Shown here piece by piece: positions 27,912 to 37,273 of a stretch of 64,000 bases of DNA. The DNA is taken from the NCBI RefSeq assembly GCF_020866965.1, contig NZ_JAJATX010000008.1, forward strand, positions 62,001 to 126,000, read 5' to 3'. Below the pieces are notes generated by a model. It was not told the DNA's origin, searched no databases, and saw nothing but the letters and a program-made list of their open reading frames with translations. Origin of the DNA: Microvirga roseola (GTDB taxonomy: Bacteria; Pseudomonadota; Alphaproteobacteria; Rhizobiales; Beijerinckiaceae). The translations under genes and the position numbers were made by a program. The number at the start of each line of letters is the position of its first letter. The first letter of the stretch is position 1.

Positions 27912-28961
27912 TCACTCTCCCGGCGCCACCTTTTCCCGCTGCAGCCAGCCGATGAGGAAGGGCAGGATGAGGCCGATGCCAAGAAACCGGACGAGGTGGT
28001 GGATGCCGACGTAAAGCGGATCGAGCCCGAGAACGAGGGCCAGCACCGTCATGGCCTCGAGCCCGCCCGGCGCGAAGGCGACGAGGCTGTTGGCGAAGCT
28101 CACCCCCGCGAGCAGAGCGGCGAGCGCAGCGAAGAGCGTGGCGACAGTCATCCCGACGAGAAAGGAACCGAGCGCCGCCGTCAGGGCCCGCCGCAGGGTC
28201 GAGCGCTGGATGTTGCGGAAACGCTCGGCGATGAAGATGCCGATGAGCACGAGGCCGCCCGTCGCGATGACGGGAGGAATGACGCCGGTCACCACCTCCG
28301 TGGCATGGCTCACCGTGCTCACGACGGTGGCGCCGAGCAGAACCGGCGCGGCAACTTTCAGGATCTTGAACACGGCACCCAGAGCAAGGCCGCCCAGCAG
28401 AACGACGGCCATGCCGACCGGCGTCGCGACCGGCAGCCCCTCGCCGATCAGGGCGCCGATATTGGCCCCTCCGCCGGTGAGAACCACGAGGCTCGGCAAC
28501 AGCGCGATCAGCACGAAGAGACGCAGGTTCTGGGCGATGGCGATGGAGGCCACATCCGCCTTCCGGTCGGCCGCGACCGCAAGCACCGTCGAGAGCGCGC
28601 CGGGAACGGAGGCCAGCACCGCATCCGCCCTGCGCCAGCCGGACATGCGGGTAAGCCAGAGCGTGGAGGCGGCAGAGATCGCGAAGACACCGATGACCAG
28701 AAGGACGAGGCTGCCCGGATAGCGCCCCACGGCTGCAACCGCCGCCGGCGTCACCGCAGCGCCCATGGCCGCGCCCGAAATCAGCATCGCCGCATCGGCG
28801 AGAGCCCGCGGCATGGACACGGCCCAGCCGGTCAGTCCCCAGAGCGTCGTCGCAATCGCAGCGCCGGAGAGCCATGCGGCCGGGACGCCGAGCCAGTGGA
28901 AGACGAGGCCGCCGAGGCAGGCAACGAGAATCTGGGCGAGATGGGCAAGGATGAGGCGCAT
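27912..28961 (-). CDS. AbrB-family membrane protein (PF05145, putative ammonia monooxygenase-type)
   Basis: A 349-residue polytopic membrane protein with a two-fold repeat of helices (LVFHWLGVPAAWLSGA in the first half, FLVGMTVATLFAALAALL and SLVAFAPGGLEAMTVLAL in the second). This family is named AbrB or ammonia monooxygenase in databases for historical reasons. It is thought to be a transporter; no enzyme activity or DNA binding is expected. The ATG at 28961 is chosen. The open frame extends to 29099 but the extension has no membrane or family features. It is convergent with rpiR, three bases apart. Confidence 0.8.
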   Translation of the reverse strand: MRLILAHLAQILVACLGGLVFHWLGVPAAWLSGAAIATTLWGLTGWAVSMPRALADAAMLISGAAMGAAVTPAAVAAVGRYPGSLVLLVIGVFAISAASTLWLTRMSGWRRADAVLASVPGALSTVLAVAADRKADVASIAIAQNLRLFVLIALLPSLVVLTGGGANIGALIGEGLPVATPVGMAVVLLGGLALGAVFKILKVAAPVLLGATVVSTVSHATEVVTGVIPPVIATGGLVLIGIFIAERFRNIQRSTLRRALTAALGSFLVGMTVATLFAALAALLAGVSFANSLVAFAPGGLEAMTVLALVLGLDPLYVGIHHLVRFLGIGLILPFLIGWLQREKVAPGE

Positions 28962-29066
28962 GATCGAAACTGAACGGAGTCGAAAGCCGCTGACGGTCGG
29001 GCGGGACTTCCCGCCCCCACGTCCCAGGACCATTTCGGCGGCGACACCGTCACCGAATCCGCTTTT

Positions 29067-29100
29067 CATGAAGCTCCTCCTTGCAGGAAGGAGCTTCATG
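29067..29100. repeat. Inverted repeat between aminotransferase and AbrB-type genes
   Basis: CATGAAGCTCCT (29067-29078) pairs exactly with AGGAGCTTCATG (29089-29100) around a ten-base centre. It lies in the 218-base gap downstream of the aminotransferase on the minus strand. It could be a transcription stop without a U-run or a regulator site. Confidence 0.5.
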
Positions 29101-29179
29101 CCGGGATCACCGAAGGGTCAATCTTGAATCAAGTTATCAACCTATGAGGTCTCTTCCTCACCTCAGCGGATGAGAGCCG

Positions 29180-30382
29180 TCACGCCACGAGCTTCGGCAG
29201 GGCGGCGGCGATGCGCCGGACCGCCTCCTCCAGATCCTCCGCCTTGCGCAGGTAGCAGAGGCGTAGGTAGCCCTCGCCCGCCTCGCCGAAGGCGGAGCCG
29301 GGCGCGAGACCGACATTCGCCTCGTCGATGAGGCGGAATGCGATGTCCTTGGAGCTGGTCGCACCCTTGATCTTGAGGAAGGCGTAGAATGCGCCGCTCG
29401 GTGGCGGAAGCTCCACGAGGCCCGTTTCCGCCAGCCGTCCGACGATCTCGCGCCCGGCCTTCGCCTGGGCGATCTGCTCGGCAAGGAAGTCGTCGCCCTG
29501 CTCGATGGCGGCGACGCCCGCCCGCTGAACGAAGACCGGCGTCCCCGATGTCTGGTACTGGAGCAGGTTCTCGATGACTTGCCCGAGTGCGGGCGGGGCC
29601 TCGATCCAGCCGAGCCGCCAGCCGGTCATCGCCCAGTTCTTGGAGAAGGTCTGAACGAAGAGGATCTTGTCTTCCGGCGTCATGATGTCACGGAAGGACG
29701 GCGAGCGTCCCTCGACCGTCAACGCCGGATCATGAACGAACCGGCTGTAGATCTCGTCGGCGACGATCCAGAGGCCGTGCCTGCGGGCCAGTTCCAGCGC
29801 GGCCTTGAGATCCGCGCGGCTTGCGGTCCAGCCCGTCGGGTTCGAGGGCGAGTTGATGACAAGTACGCGGGTGCGCGGCGTGATGGATTGTTCCAGCCGC
29901 TCGAAGTCGAGGTGCCAGCCCTGCGCATCGATGGTCATCGGCACGGCGACGGCCCGTGCGCCGGAAATCGTGATGGCGCCCACGAAGTTCGGCCAGGCGG
30001 GGGTCGGCACCAGCACCTCGTCGCCGGCGCCGCAGGTCATGCGAAAGGCGATCTGCATCGCAGGCATTCCGCCGGAGGTGACGAAGATGCGCTCCAGATC
30101 GAACGGCTTGCCGTAGACCTGCTCGTGGTAGCTGGCGATGGCCTGGCGCAGTTCCGGAATGCCGCGCTGGTAGGTGTAGAAGGTCTCGCCGTCCTTCAGC
30201 GACCGGGCCGCCGCCTCGCAGATGAAGGCGGGCGTCGGCAGATCGCCCTCGCCCACCCAGAGCGGGATGATGCCCGGGCGTCCCCGACCGTAGCTGAACA
30301 CATCCACGATGCCGCTCGTCGGAGCCTGCTCCGCTTCCGGGCGCAGATTGAGAAGGGAGGAAATCGAAACGGATGCGTTCAT
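29180..30382 (-). CDS. PLP-dependent aminotransferase (class I/II, aspartate aminotransferase-like)
   Basis: A cytosolic fold-type I aminotransferase of 400 residues. The PLP lysine is in FSKNWAMTGWRLGW (about Lys248). The SNPTGW motif, the tyrosine in VADEIYSRF and the C-terminal arginine region LRLCYLRK are present. The amino donor is not predictable. A TTG three codons upstream (30391) is an alternative start. The ATG at 30382 with GAGGA ahead is preferred. No pathway partner is adjacent. Confidence 0.9.
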   Translation of the reverse strand: MNASVSISSLLNLRPEAEQAPTSGIVDVFSYGRGRPGIIPLWVGEGDLPTPAFICEAAARSLKDGETFYTYQRGIPELRQAIASYHEQVYGKPFDLERIFVTSGGMPAMQIAFRMTCGAGDEVLVPTPAWPNFVGAITISGARAVAVPMTIDAQGWHLDFERLEQSITPRTRVLVINSPSNPTGWTASRADLKAALELARRHGLWIVADEIYSRFVHDPALTVEGRSPSFRDIMTPEDKILFVQTFSKNWAMTGWRLGWIEAPPALGQVIENLLQYQTSGTPVFVQRAGVAAIEQGDDFLAEQIAQAKAGREIVGRLAETGLVELPPPSGAFYAFLKIKGATSSKDIAFRLIDEANVGLAPGSAFGEAGEGYLRLCYLRKAEDLEEAVRRIAAALPKLVA

Positions 30383-30456
30383 CAAGGCCAATCCTCAAAC
30401 AGGCGCTCAGGCATGGCCCGTTCGCCTGCCAAAGGCAAGCGTCGCCGCCCCATTCA

Positions 30457-30927
30457 TCAAAAGAAGCGAAAGGATCCATCGGATCCGGTGATGGAACAGG
30501 CGGCCTTCTGTTCTTTGAGGATGTCGCGGATTTCCGAAAGGAGCTGCACGTCGGCGGGGAGTTCCGGCGCCTTCGCTGTGCCCGCCTTGTCGTCCTCCGT
30601 ACGCCGCAGCCGGTTCATCGCCCTCACCACGAAGAAGAGGATGAGGGCCACGATGAGGAAAATGATCGTGACCGTGATGAAGTTGCCCCAGGCGAGGACT
30701 GCGCCCTGCTTCTTGGCTTCGACGAGCGACTGCGCCGTGACGGTGTCGGCCAGCGGGATGAAGTAGTTCGAGAAATCGAGGCCGCCTGTGATGGCCCCGA
30801 TGATCGGCGTGAAGATGTCGCCGACGATGGAATCCACGATCCGGCTGAAGGCCGCGCCGATGATGACGCCGATGGCGAGGTCGACCACATTGCCGCGCAG
30901 GGCGAACTTCTTGAACTCGTTCAACAT
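30457..30927 (-). CDS. mscL: Large-conductance mechanosensitive channel MscL
   Basis: An inner-membrane pentameric channel that opens under membrane tension to release solutes during osmotic downshock. The 156 residues start [20 protein letters not shown], the amphipathic N-helix and TM1 of MscL. TM2 is [18 protein letters not shown], and the C-terminal helix bundle contains [12 protein letters not shown]. The protein extends about 12 residues past the usual end ([12 protein letters not shown]). The ATG at 30927 matches the family start. Confidence 0.95.
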   Translation of the reverse strand: MLNEFKKFALRGNVVDLAIGVIIGAAFSRIVDSIVGDIFTPIIGAITGGLDFSNYFIPLADTVTAQSLVEAKKQGAVLAWGNFITVTIIFLIVALILFFVVRAMNRLRRTEDDKAGTAKAPELPADVQLLSEIRDILKEQKAACSITGSDGSFRFF

Positions 30928-30984
30928 GGCCGGACCCTCTCGTCTCAATCGTCGAGCTTAAAGGTGTCCGGCCTGCAATTTTCG

Positions 30985-31512
30985 TCAAGCGCTGCGTGCC
31001 GCCAGCAGGTCCTGCAGGTCGAGGCGGCGGGTGACCATCTGCAATTCGCCGTCCGGCGTGCGCGGCCACTGGTCCGTCGGCCTGTCGACATAGAGTTCGA
31101 TGCCGTTGCCGTCCGGATCGCTCAGGTAGAGCGCCTCGCTCACCCCGTGATCGCTCGCGCCCTGGAGCGGGATATCCGCCTCCGCCAGCCGGCCGAGAGC
31201 ATCGGCCAAAGCCGCCCGCGTCGGATAAAGGATCGCCACATGGTAGAGGCCCGTCGTGCCGGGAGGCGGCGGCGAGCCGCCTTTGCTCTCCCAGGTATTG
31301 AGCCCGATATGGTGGTGATAGCCGCCTGCCGAGACGAAGGCGGCCTGGGTGCCGTAGCGCTGCATCAACTCGAAGCCGAGAACGCCGCAATAGAAGGCGA
31401 GCGAGCGGTCAAGGTCGGCCACCTTCAGGTGGACATGCCCGATACGGACGCCGGGATCGATGGGGCGGGCCGCCGGAGATCCGGCGGCCGGGGAAGCATT
31501 GGGATCGCTCAT
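30985..31512 (-). CDS. VOC family protein (glyoxalase/extradiol dioxygenase-like)
   Basis: A 175-residue protein with two beta-alpha-beta-beta-beta units. Metal-type residues are the His in IGHVHLKVAD, the His of GLYHVAILYP and the Glu in NGIELYVDRP. This pattern matches catechol-2,3-dioxygenase-like VOC proteins whose substrate is unknown. An upstream ATG at 31524 would start in a TGATG overlap with the DoxX stop. The ATG at 31512 with GGAAG ahead is given here. It is cotranscribed with doxX and divergent from the LysR regulator, a typical stress-response trio. Confidence 0.85.
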   Translation of the reverse strand: MSDPNASPAAGSPAARPIDPGVRIGHVHLKVADLDRSLAFYCGVLGFELMQRYGTQAAFVSAGGYHHHIGLNTWESKGGSPPPPGTTGLYHVAILYPTRAALADALGRLAEADIPLQGASDHGVSEALYLSDPDGNGIELYVDRPTDQWPRTPDGELQMVTRRLDLQDLLAARSA

Positions 31513-31523
31513 GGCTGCTTCCA

Positions 31524-31958
31524 TCAGGCCGACCGGGTGGACAACGCGGGAGCAGCCTTTGCCGATCCGGACGACAGGGCGTAGGCACCGTCGCCGAGGA
31601 GGGCCTGCGCCCCCAGGGCCGCGATCCAGAACGCCAGGAATTCCCAACCGCCGTTGGGGTTGGAGAAGAAGAACCCGGCCGAGCCGTGGACCGTGACGAT
31701 GGCACCAAGGAGGATCGGGATGAGCGCCAGCGCCGCCCAGCGGGTCAGGAAGCCGAGGATCAGGGCGAGGCCGCCGGCCAGTTCGGCCAGAATGACCACA
31801 TAGGCCAGGAAGGACGGCAGGCCGAGAGTGCCGAAGAACTGCGCCGTGCCGGCGGGCGTGAAGACGAAGATCTTGAGGCCCGCATGGGCCAGGAAAAGAG
31901 CCCCCAGCGTCACACGGAGGACAAGGGCGGCATAGGGAGCGGTGCGGGTGTCGATCAT
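31524..31958 (-). CDS. DoxX family membrane protein
   Basis: A 144-residue inner-membrane protein with four hydrophobic helices (ALVLRVTLGALFLAHAGLK, LAYVVILAELAGGLALIL, ALALIPILLGAIVTV, FLAFWIAALGAQALL). DoxX proteins are linked to thiosulfate:quinone oxidoreduction or oxidative-stress complexes, but most are unassigned. The ATG at 31958 is preferred over an upstream start at 32024, which would place 22 unrelated residues in front. It heads the doxX-VOC pair and is divergent from lysR. Confidence 0.85.
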   Translation of the reverse strand: MIDTRTAPYAALVLRVTLGALFLAHAGLKIFVFTPAGTAQFFGTLGLPSFLAYVVILAELAGGLALILGFLTRWAALALIPILLGAIVTVHGSAGFFFSNPNGGWEFLAFWIAALGAQALLGDGAYALSSGSAKAAPALSTRSA

Positions 31959-32056
31959 GGGGAGAGGTCTCCTGCTTTGGAACTCCCATATGACCTCAAA
32001 CCAAAGACATGATAATCGCTCCATCCGAATATCAGCTCACACCCGGGGAGTGAGAC
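31959..32056. promoter_or_regulatory. Divergent doxX / lysR promoter region
   Basis: A 98-base gap between opposed start codons. LysR regulators normally bind such a gap to control the divergent gene. No exact T-N11-A palindrome is obvious. Confidence 0.4.
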
Positions 32057-32971
32057 ATGCTCGACCGCGTCACCAGCATGCAGGTCTTCGTTCGCGTGGC
32101 CGCGCTCGGCAGCTTCTCGGCGGCGGCGCGGGCGCTTCACCTCTCACAGACCATGGTGACGAAGCACATCGCCGCCCTTGAGGAACGGCTCGGGATCAAG
32201 CTTCTGAACCGCTCGACGCGCCGGCTGGTCCTGACCGAAGGCGGGCGCAGCTATCTGGCCGCCTGCGAGCGCATTCTGGCCGAGATCGAGGAGGCGGAAG
32301 CCTCGGCCAGCCTCGACCGGATCGAGCCCCGGGGCACCTTGCGCCTCAATGTCCCCCTCACCTTCGGCTTCCGTCAGATCGTCCCGGCTCTCGCCGAGTT
32401 CAGCCGCCTCTACCCGGCCATTTCCGTCGATCTCGGCCTAGCGGACCGCTATGTGGACCTGATCGAGGAGGGCTGGGATCTGGCGATAAGGATCGGGCGG
32501 CTGAAGGATTCGAGCCTCATCGCCCGGCGGCTTGCCCCCTGCCGCATCGTCGTCTGCGCCGCGCCGTCCTACCTCGAGGCGCATGGGACACCGAAGACCC
32601 TGGAGGATCTCTCCCGCCACAACTGCCTCGGCTACACCTTGTCCAGCACCGTCGGCGCCGATCGCTGGGCGTTCGGAGCGGAGGGCGAGATGGTGGCGTC
32701 GGTCCAGGGCAATCTGCGCGCCAACAACGGCGACGCCCTGCTTGCCGCGGCGCTGGCCGGACAGGGGCTGATCTATCAGCCGACCTTCCTCGTGGGCGAC
32801 AGCCTTCGCGAGGGAACGCTCATTCGCCTCCTCGACGACTACCCGGCCTACGAGGTGGGCGTCCACGCCGTCCTGCCCTCGGGCCGGCAGGTCCCGGCCA
32901 AGGTGCGCGCCTTCGTGGAGTTCCTGAGCCGGCGCTTCGCGCCTGAGCCGGAATGGGACCGGGGCTTGTGA
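32057..32971 (+). CDS. LysR family transcriptional regulator
   Basis: A 304-residue LysR-type regulator. The winged HTH (residues 5-65) contains FVRVAALGSFSAAARAL and TKHIAALEERLGIKLLNR, and a linker helix follows. The substrate-binding domain (about 90-295) includes LAIRIGRLKDSSLIARRL. This is the CrgA/aaeR-like subgroup that usually controls a divergent oxidoreductase or stress gene. Here the divergent doxX-VOC pair is the expected target. The inducer is unknown. Confidence 0.92.
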   Translation: MLDRVTSMQVFVRVAALGSFSAAARALHLSQTMVTKHIAALEERLGIKLLNRSTRRLVLTEGGRSYLAACERILAEIEEAEASASLDRIEPRGTLRLNVPLTFGFRQIVPALAEFSRLYPAISVDLGLADRYVDLIEEGWDLAIRIGRLKDSSLIARRLAPCRIVVCAAPSYLEAHGTPKTLEDLSRHNCLGYTLSSTVGADRWAFGAEGEMVASVQGNLRANNGDALLAAALAGQGLIYQPTFLVGDSLREGTLIRLLDDYPAYEVGVHAVLPSGRQVPAKVRAFVEFLSRRFAPEPEWDRGL

Positions 32972-33039
32972 CGATGCCTCTGTGGCGTTCGAGAGCCTGA
33001 ACGGCTAAACCTGTAGCAGTTTCTTGCGAGGATCCATCC

Positions 33040-36000
33040 ATGGTCGCCAGCTGGGCGGTTATCCTGACGGCGCTGGTCTATCTCTGCCTGCTCTTCGCGG
33101 TCGCCCACTGGGGCGACAATGCGGGGCGGCGTTTCGTGCAGGGGCCGTACCGCGCGACGGTCGCCGCCCTGGCGCTCGCCGTCTACTGCACCTCCTGGAC
33201 CTTCTTCGGATCGGTGGGGCTTGCCACCCATTCGGGCCTCGACTTCCTCGCCATCTATATCGGCCCCATCCTCGTCATCGGCCTGGGCCATGTCCTCATC
33301 GCCCGCATCGTGCGGGTCGCAAAGACCCAGAACATCTCGTCCATCGCCGACTTCGTCGCCGCCCGCTATGGCAAGAGCGAGCGCGTCGCCGCTCTCGTGA
33401 GCCTGATCGCCCTGATCGGCTCCATTCCCTATATCGCGCTACAGCTGAAGGCGGTTTCGTCCTCCCTCGACGTGTTCCTGACCGCCGCCAACGGCACCGT
33501 GCCGACGGAAATCCCGTTCGTCGGGAATCTCTCGCTCGTGGTCGCCTTCGTGCTCGCGGGTTTTGCGGTCGCCTTCGGCACGCGCCACACGGACGCCACC
33601 GAGCACCAGGACGGGCTGATGATGGCGATCTCGCTCGAATCCGTGGTGAAGCTCGTCGCCTTTCTGGTCGTCGGCGGCTACGTCACCTTCATCATGTTCG
33701 ACGGCTACGACGCCATCGTCGACAGGCTTCATGCACAGGGTATCAGCGCGAACATCGCAGGGCGCACCTCGGGCTTCGGCAGCTACATCACCCTGATCCT
33801 GCTCTCCGCCTGCGCCGCCCTGCTGCTGCCGCGCCAGTTCCACATGACCGTGGTCGAGAACCGTGGCATCGGGGACATCAAGCGCGCGGCCTGGATGTTT
33901 CCGCTCTACCTCGTGCTCATCAATCTCTTCGTGATCCCGGTGGCGCTCGCAGGCCTCGCCGTTTTCCCCGAGGGCACCATCGACCGCGACATGACGGTGC
34001 TGGCCCTGCCGCTCCTCAACGATGCGGGCACCATCGCCATCATCGCCTTCCTCGGCGGCTTCTCGGCGGCCACCGCCATGGTCATCGTCGATTCCGTGGC
34101 GGTGGCGGTGATGATCTCGAACCACCTCGTCATGCCCATCGTCCTGCGGCGGCGGTCCTTCGCCGGCATGGATCCCGGCGGGTTCGTCATCGCCGTCCGG
34201 CGCGCCTCGATCGTGGCGGTCATCCTCCTCGCCTATGTCTATTACCGGAACTCGGGCGAGGCGGCGCTCGCCGCTATCGGCCTGCTCTCGTTCGCCGCCA
34301 TCGCGCAGGTCGCCCCGGCCTTCCTCGGCGGGCTGATCTGGTCGCGCGGCACGGCGCTGGGCGCCAGCGCCGGCCTCATCGCTGGCTTCATCACCTGGGC
34401 CTACACGCTGCTCCTGCCCAGCCTCGTCTGGGACGGGGTGTTCTGGTCCGATGTGGTCGTGACCGGTCCCTTCGGGATCACCGCCCTCAAGCCCACCGCC
34501 CTGTTCGGAGTGGACCTGCCCCAGCTCACCCACGGCGTCGTCTGGAGCCTGTCGCTCAATATTCTCTGCTATGTCGGCTTCTCCTTCTGGCGGCCCGCGA
34601 CGGCCTTGGAGCAGATCCAGTCCAACGTCTTCGTCGGCGAGACGCCCGTTTCCGTCGCGCCGAGCTTCCGCCTTTTCCGCGCGAGCGTGACCGTGGACGA
34701 GCTGCGCGCGACCATCGCCCGCTATCTCGGCGAGGAGCGCACGACGCGCTCCTTCGAGGGCTTCGCCCACAGCCGCGGGCAGAGCCTGGAGCCGCGGGCC
34801 GAGGCCGACATCCACCTCCTGCGCTATGCGGAGCACCTCCTGGCGTCGGCCATCGGAACCGCGTCCTCGCGCCTCGCCCTCTCGCTGCTTTTGCGCCGCC
34901 GCACCGTCTCGACCAAGGCCGCCCTCAAGCTGCTGGACGACGCTTCGGCTGCGATCCAGCACAGCCGCGATCTGCTCCAGCACGCGATCAACTATGCCAA
35001 GCAGGGCATCACGGTGCTCGACCGCGACCTGCGCCTGCTCGCCTGGAACCAGGCCTTCGTCGATCTCTACGACCTGCCGCCCAACCTCGTGCGCGTCGGC
35101 GTCGGCATGGACAGCATCATCCGCTTCAATGCGGAGCGCGGCTCCTACGGCGCCGGCGAGCTGAATGCGCTGATCCAGGCGCGCATCGATTCCTTCCTGC
35201 ACGATTTCGCACCGGTGCGCCTCAGGCTCTATCCCTCCGGCAAGGTGATCGAGATCCGCTCCAACCCGCTGCCCGATGGAGGTCTTGTCACAACCTACAC
35301 GGACGTGACCGAAACCGTGCAGGCGGAGGAGGAAAGCCGCCGCGCCAACGAGACGCTGGAACAGCGCGTGCGCGAGAGAACCGAGGAGCTGACGCGCCTC
35401 AACGAGGCGCTCAGGAACGCCAAGGCCGAGGCGGACGAGGCGAACATCTCGAAGACGCGCTTTCTCGCCGCCGCCTCCCACGACATTCTCCAGCCGCTCA
35501 ACGCAGCGCGGCTTTACGCGACATCGCTCGTGGAGCGCGACCGGGACGCGGGCGACGCGACCCTCGCCGAGAATATCGACGCCTCCCTCGACGCGGTGGA
35601 GGAAATCCTCACGGCGCTTCTCGACATCTCGCGCCTCGATACGGGCGCGATGAAGCCGCAATGGTCGAGCTTCCGCATCGACGAGCTCTTCCGTCAACTC
35701 GAGCGCGAATTCGACCCGGTCGCGCGGGAGAAGGGTCTGAAGCTTACCTTCGTCCCCTCCTCCCTCACGATCCGCTCCGACCGCCGCCTGCTGCGCCGCC
35801 TCCTGCAGAACCTGATCTCGAATGCGATCAAATACACGCTGAAGGGACGCGTGCTCGTCGGCGCGCGGCACCGCCACGGGCATCTCGTGCTGGAGGTCTG
35901 GGATACGGGCCTCGGCATCCCGCCCTCGAAGCAGCGCATCGTGTTCCGCGAGTTCCAGCGCCTCGACCAGGGCATGAAGGCCGCGCGCGGCCTTGGCCTT

Positions 36001-36549
36001 GGCCTGTCCATCGTGGAGCGCATCGGCCGCGTGCTGAAGCACCCCGTGACGCTGACATCGGAGGTCGGGCGCGGCTCGGTCTTCAGGGTCGAGGTGCCGG
36101 TCGTCGCAGCGCTGCCCGCCACGGAGATGGCCGCCGAACCGCCGAAGCCGCCGGTGACGCCGCTCTCGGGCCTGCGCATCCTCGTGGTCGACAACGAGCC
36201 GGCGATCCTGGAAGGCATGCGCCTGCTGCTCGCGGGCTGGGGCTGTGAGGTCTGGACCGCCTCGCACCTCGAAAGCGCACAGCAGGTCCTGAAGACCAGC
36301 AGGCTGCTGCCCGAGGTCTTCATCGCCGATTACCACCTGGACGAAGGCGACGGCCTCGAACTCATCAAGGCCCTGCGCTGGAAGACGCAGGTCAACACGC
36401 CCGCCGTGCTCGTGACCGCCGACCGCACGCCCGCCGTGCGCGAGGAGGCCACGGCCATGAACGTCCACATCCTCAACAAGCCGCTGAAGCCCGCAGCTCT
36501 CAGGGCTCTGCTCACCCAGTGGCGCGCGACACGGGTCGCAGCGGAGTAG
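33040..36549 (+). CDS. Hybrid sensor histidine kinase with Na+/solute symporter-like N-terminus
   Basis: A 1,169-residue membrane sensor. Residues 1 to about 510 form 12-13 helices of the sodium:solute symporter (SSS) fold. A PAS-like domain (about 650-770, YAKQGITVLDRDLRLLAWN) and a coiled coil follow. The HisKA phospho-acceptor is His814 in ASHDILQPLN. The HATPase has the N box LLQNLISNAIKYT, DTGLGI and GLGLGLSI. The receiver domain (about 1045-1165) has Asp1097 in FIADYHLDEGDG and the conserved lysine in NKPLKPA. This layout matches the NahK/ErcS'-like family. No response regulator is adjacent. A NarL-type regulator lies 24 kb away and could be a partner, which is inference. Confidence 0.93.
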   Translation: MVASWAVILTALVYLCLLFAVAHWGDNAGRRFVQGPYRATVAALALAVYCTSWTFFGSVGLATHSGLDFLAIYIGPILVIGLGHVLIARIVRVAKTQNISSIADFVAARYGKSERVAALVSLIALIGSIPYIALQLKAVSSSLDVFLTAANGTVPTEIPFVGNLSLVVAFVLAGFAVAFGTRHTDATEHQDGLMMAISLESVVKLVAFLVVGGYVTFIMFDGYDAIVDRLHAQGISANIAGRTSGFGSYITLILLSACAALLLPRQFHMTVVENRGIGDIKRAAWMFPLYLVLINLFVIPVALAGLAVFPEGTIDRDMTVLALPLLNDAGTIAIIAFLGGFSAATAMVIVDSVAVAVMISNHLVMPIVLRRRSFAGMDPGGFVIAVRRASIVAVILLAYVYYRNSGEAALAAIGLLSFAAIAQVAPAFLGGLIWSRGTALGASAGLIAGFITWAYTLLLPSLVWDGVFWSDVVVTGPFGITALKPTALFGVDLPQLTHGVVWSLSLNILCYVGFSFWRPATALEQIQSNVFVGETPVSVAPSFRLFRASVTVDELRATIARYLGEERTTRSFEGFAHSRGQSLEPRAEADIHLLRYAEHLLASAIGTASSRLALSLLLRRRTVSTKAALKLLDDASAAIQHSRDLLQHAINYAKQGITVLDRDLRLLAWNQAFVDLYDLPPNLVRVGVGMDSIIRFNAERGSYGAGELNALIQARIDSFLHDFAPVRLRLYPSGKVIEIRSNPLPDGGLVTTYTDVTETVQAEEESRRANETLEQRVRERTEELTRLNEALRNAKAEADEANISKTRFLAAASHDILQPLNAARLYATSLVERDRDAGDATLAENIDASLDAVEEILTALLDISRLDTGAMKPQWSSFRIDELFRQLEREFDPVAREKGLKLTFVPSSLTIRSDRRLLRRLLQNLISNAIKYTLKGRVLVGARHRHGHLVLEVWDTGLGIPPSKQRIVFREFQRLDQGMKAARGLGLGLSIVERIGRVLKHPVTLTSEVGRGSVFRVEVPVVAALPATEMAAEPPKPPVTPLSGLRILVVDNEPAILEGMRLLLAGWGCEVWTASHLESAQQVLKTSRLLPEVFIADYHLDEGDGLELIKALRWKTQVNTPAVLVTADRTPAVREEATAMNVHILNKPLKPAALRALLTQWRATRVAAE

Positions 36550-36564
36550 GAGTTCCGCCTTTCC

Positions 36565-37269
36565 TCAATTAGCGAGGGCGTAGTCGACGGCGGAAAGGGC
36601 GTGGATCGTCGTGGTGTCGAACAGCGGCACGGCGCTATCCTCACCTGAGACCAGCAGCATGATTTCGGTGCAGCCGAGAATGACGGCCTGCGCGCCCCGC
36701 GCGATCAGGCGGGCGATGATCTTGCGGTAGGCCTGCCGTGACTCCGGCCTGATCCGTCCGAGCACGAGTTCCTTATAGATGATCTCGTGGACGATGCGCC
36801 GGTCCTCCGCCTCGGGCACGATCACCTCGAGGCCGTGGGCCTGCTGCAGGCGGCCCTTGTAGAAGTCCTGCTCCATGGTGAAGGCGGTGCCGAGCAGGCC
36901 GATCTGGTTGAGGCCGGCAGCCTTTATCCTCTCGGCCGTCGGATCGGCGATATGCAGCAGTGGAATGCTTGCAGCCGAAGTGATCGCATCGGCCAGGCGA
37001 TGCATGGTGTTGGTGCAGAGGACGACGAAATCGGCGCCGCCGCGCTCCAGCCGGATCGCCGCATCCTGCATGGACCGGGAGAGCCGGTCCCAGTCTCCCG
37101 CATGCTGAAGCTGCTCGATCTCGCCGAAATCGACCGAGTACATGAGGCTGCGCGCCGAGTGGACGCCGCCGAGGCGTCTCTGCATCTCCGGATTGATGAT
37201 GCGGTAGTACTCGGCCGAGTTCTCCCAGCTCATCCCGCCGATGAGGCCGATCGTCTTTTGCTGCGTCAT
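36565..37269 (-). CDS. Aspartate/glutamate racemase family protein
   Basis: A 234-residue cofactor-independent racemase fold. The two catalytic cysteines are present in VVLCTNTMH (first half) and LGCTEIMLL (second half). GLIGGMSWENSAEYY at the start marks the aspartate-racemase-like (RacX/YgeA) branch, which accepts various amino acids. It convergently abuts the kinase gene and lies four bases from the isomerase gene upstream on the same strand. The substrate is unassigned. Confidence 0.9.
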   Translation of the reverse strand: MTQQKTIGLIGGMSWENSAEYYRIINPEMQRRLGGVHSARSLMYSVDFGEIEQLQHAGDWDRLSRSMQDAAIRLERGGADFVVLCTNTMHRLADAITSAASIPLLHIADPTAERIKAAGLNQIGLLGTAFTMEQDFYKGRLQQAHGLEVIVPEAEDRRIVHEIIYKELVLGRIRPESRQAYRKIIARLIARGAQAVILGCTEIMLLVSGEDSAVPLFDTTTIHALSAVDYALAN

Positions 37270-37273
37270 CGCC

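Noticed and set aside
33439-36468. A 1,009-codon minus-strand frame opposite the sensor kinase
   Set aside because: A shadow of the kinase gene; the plus strand has full kinase and receiver motifs.
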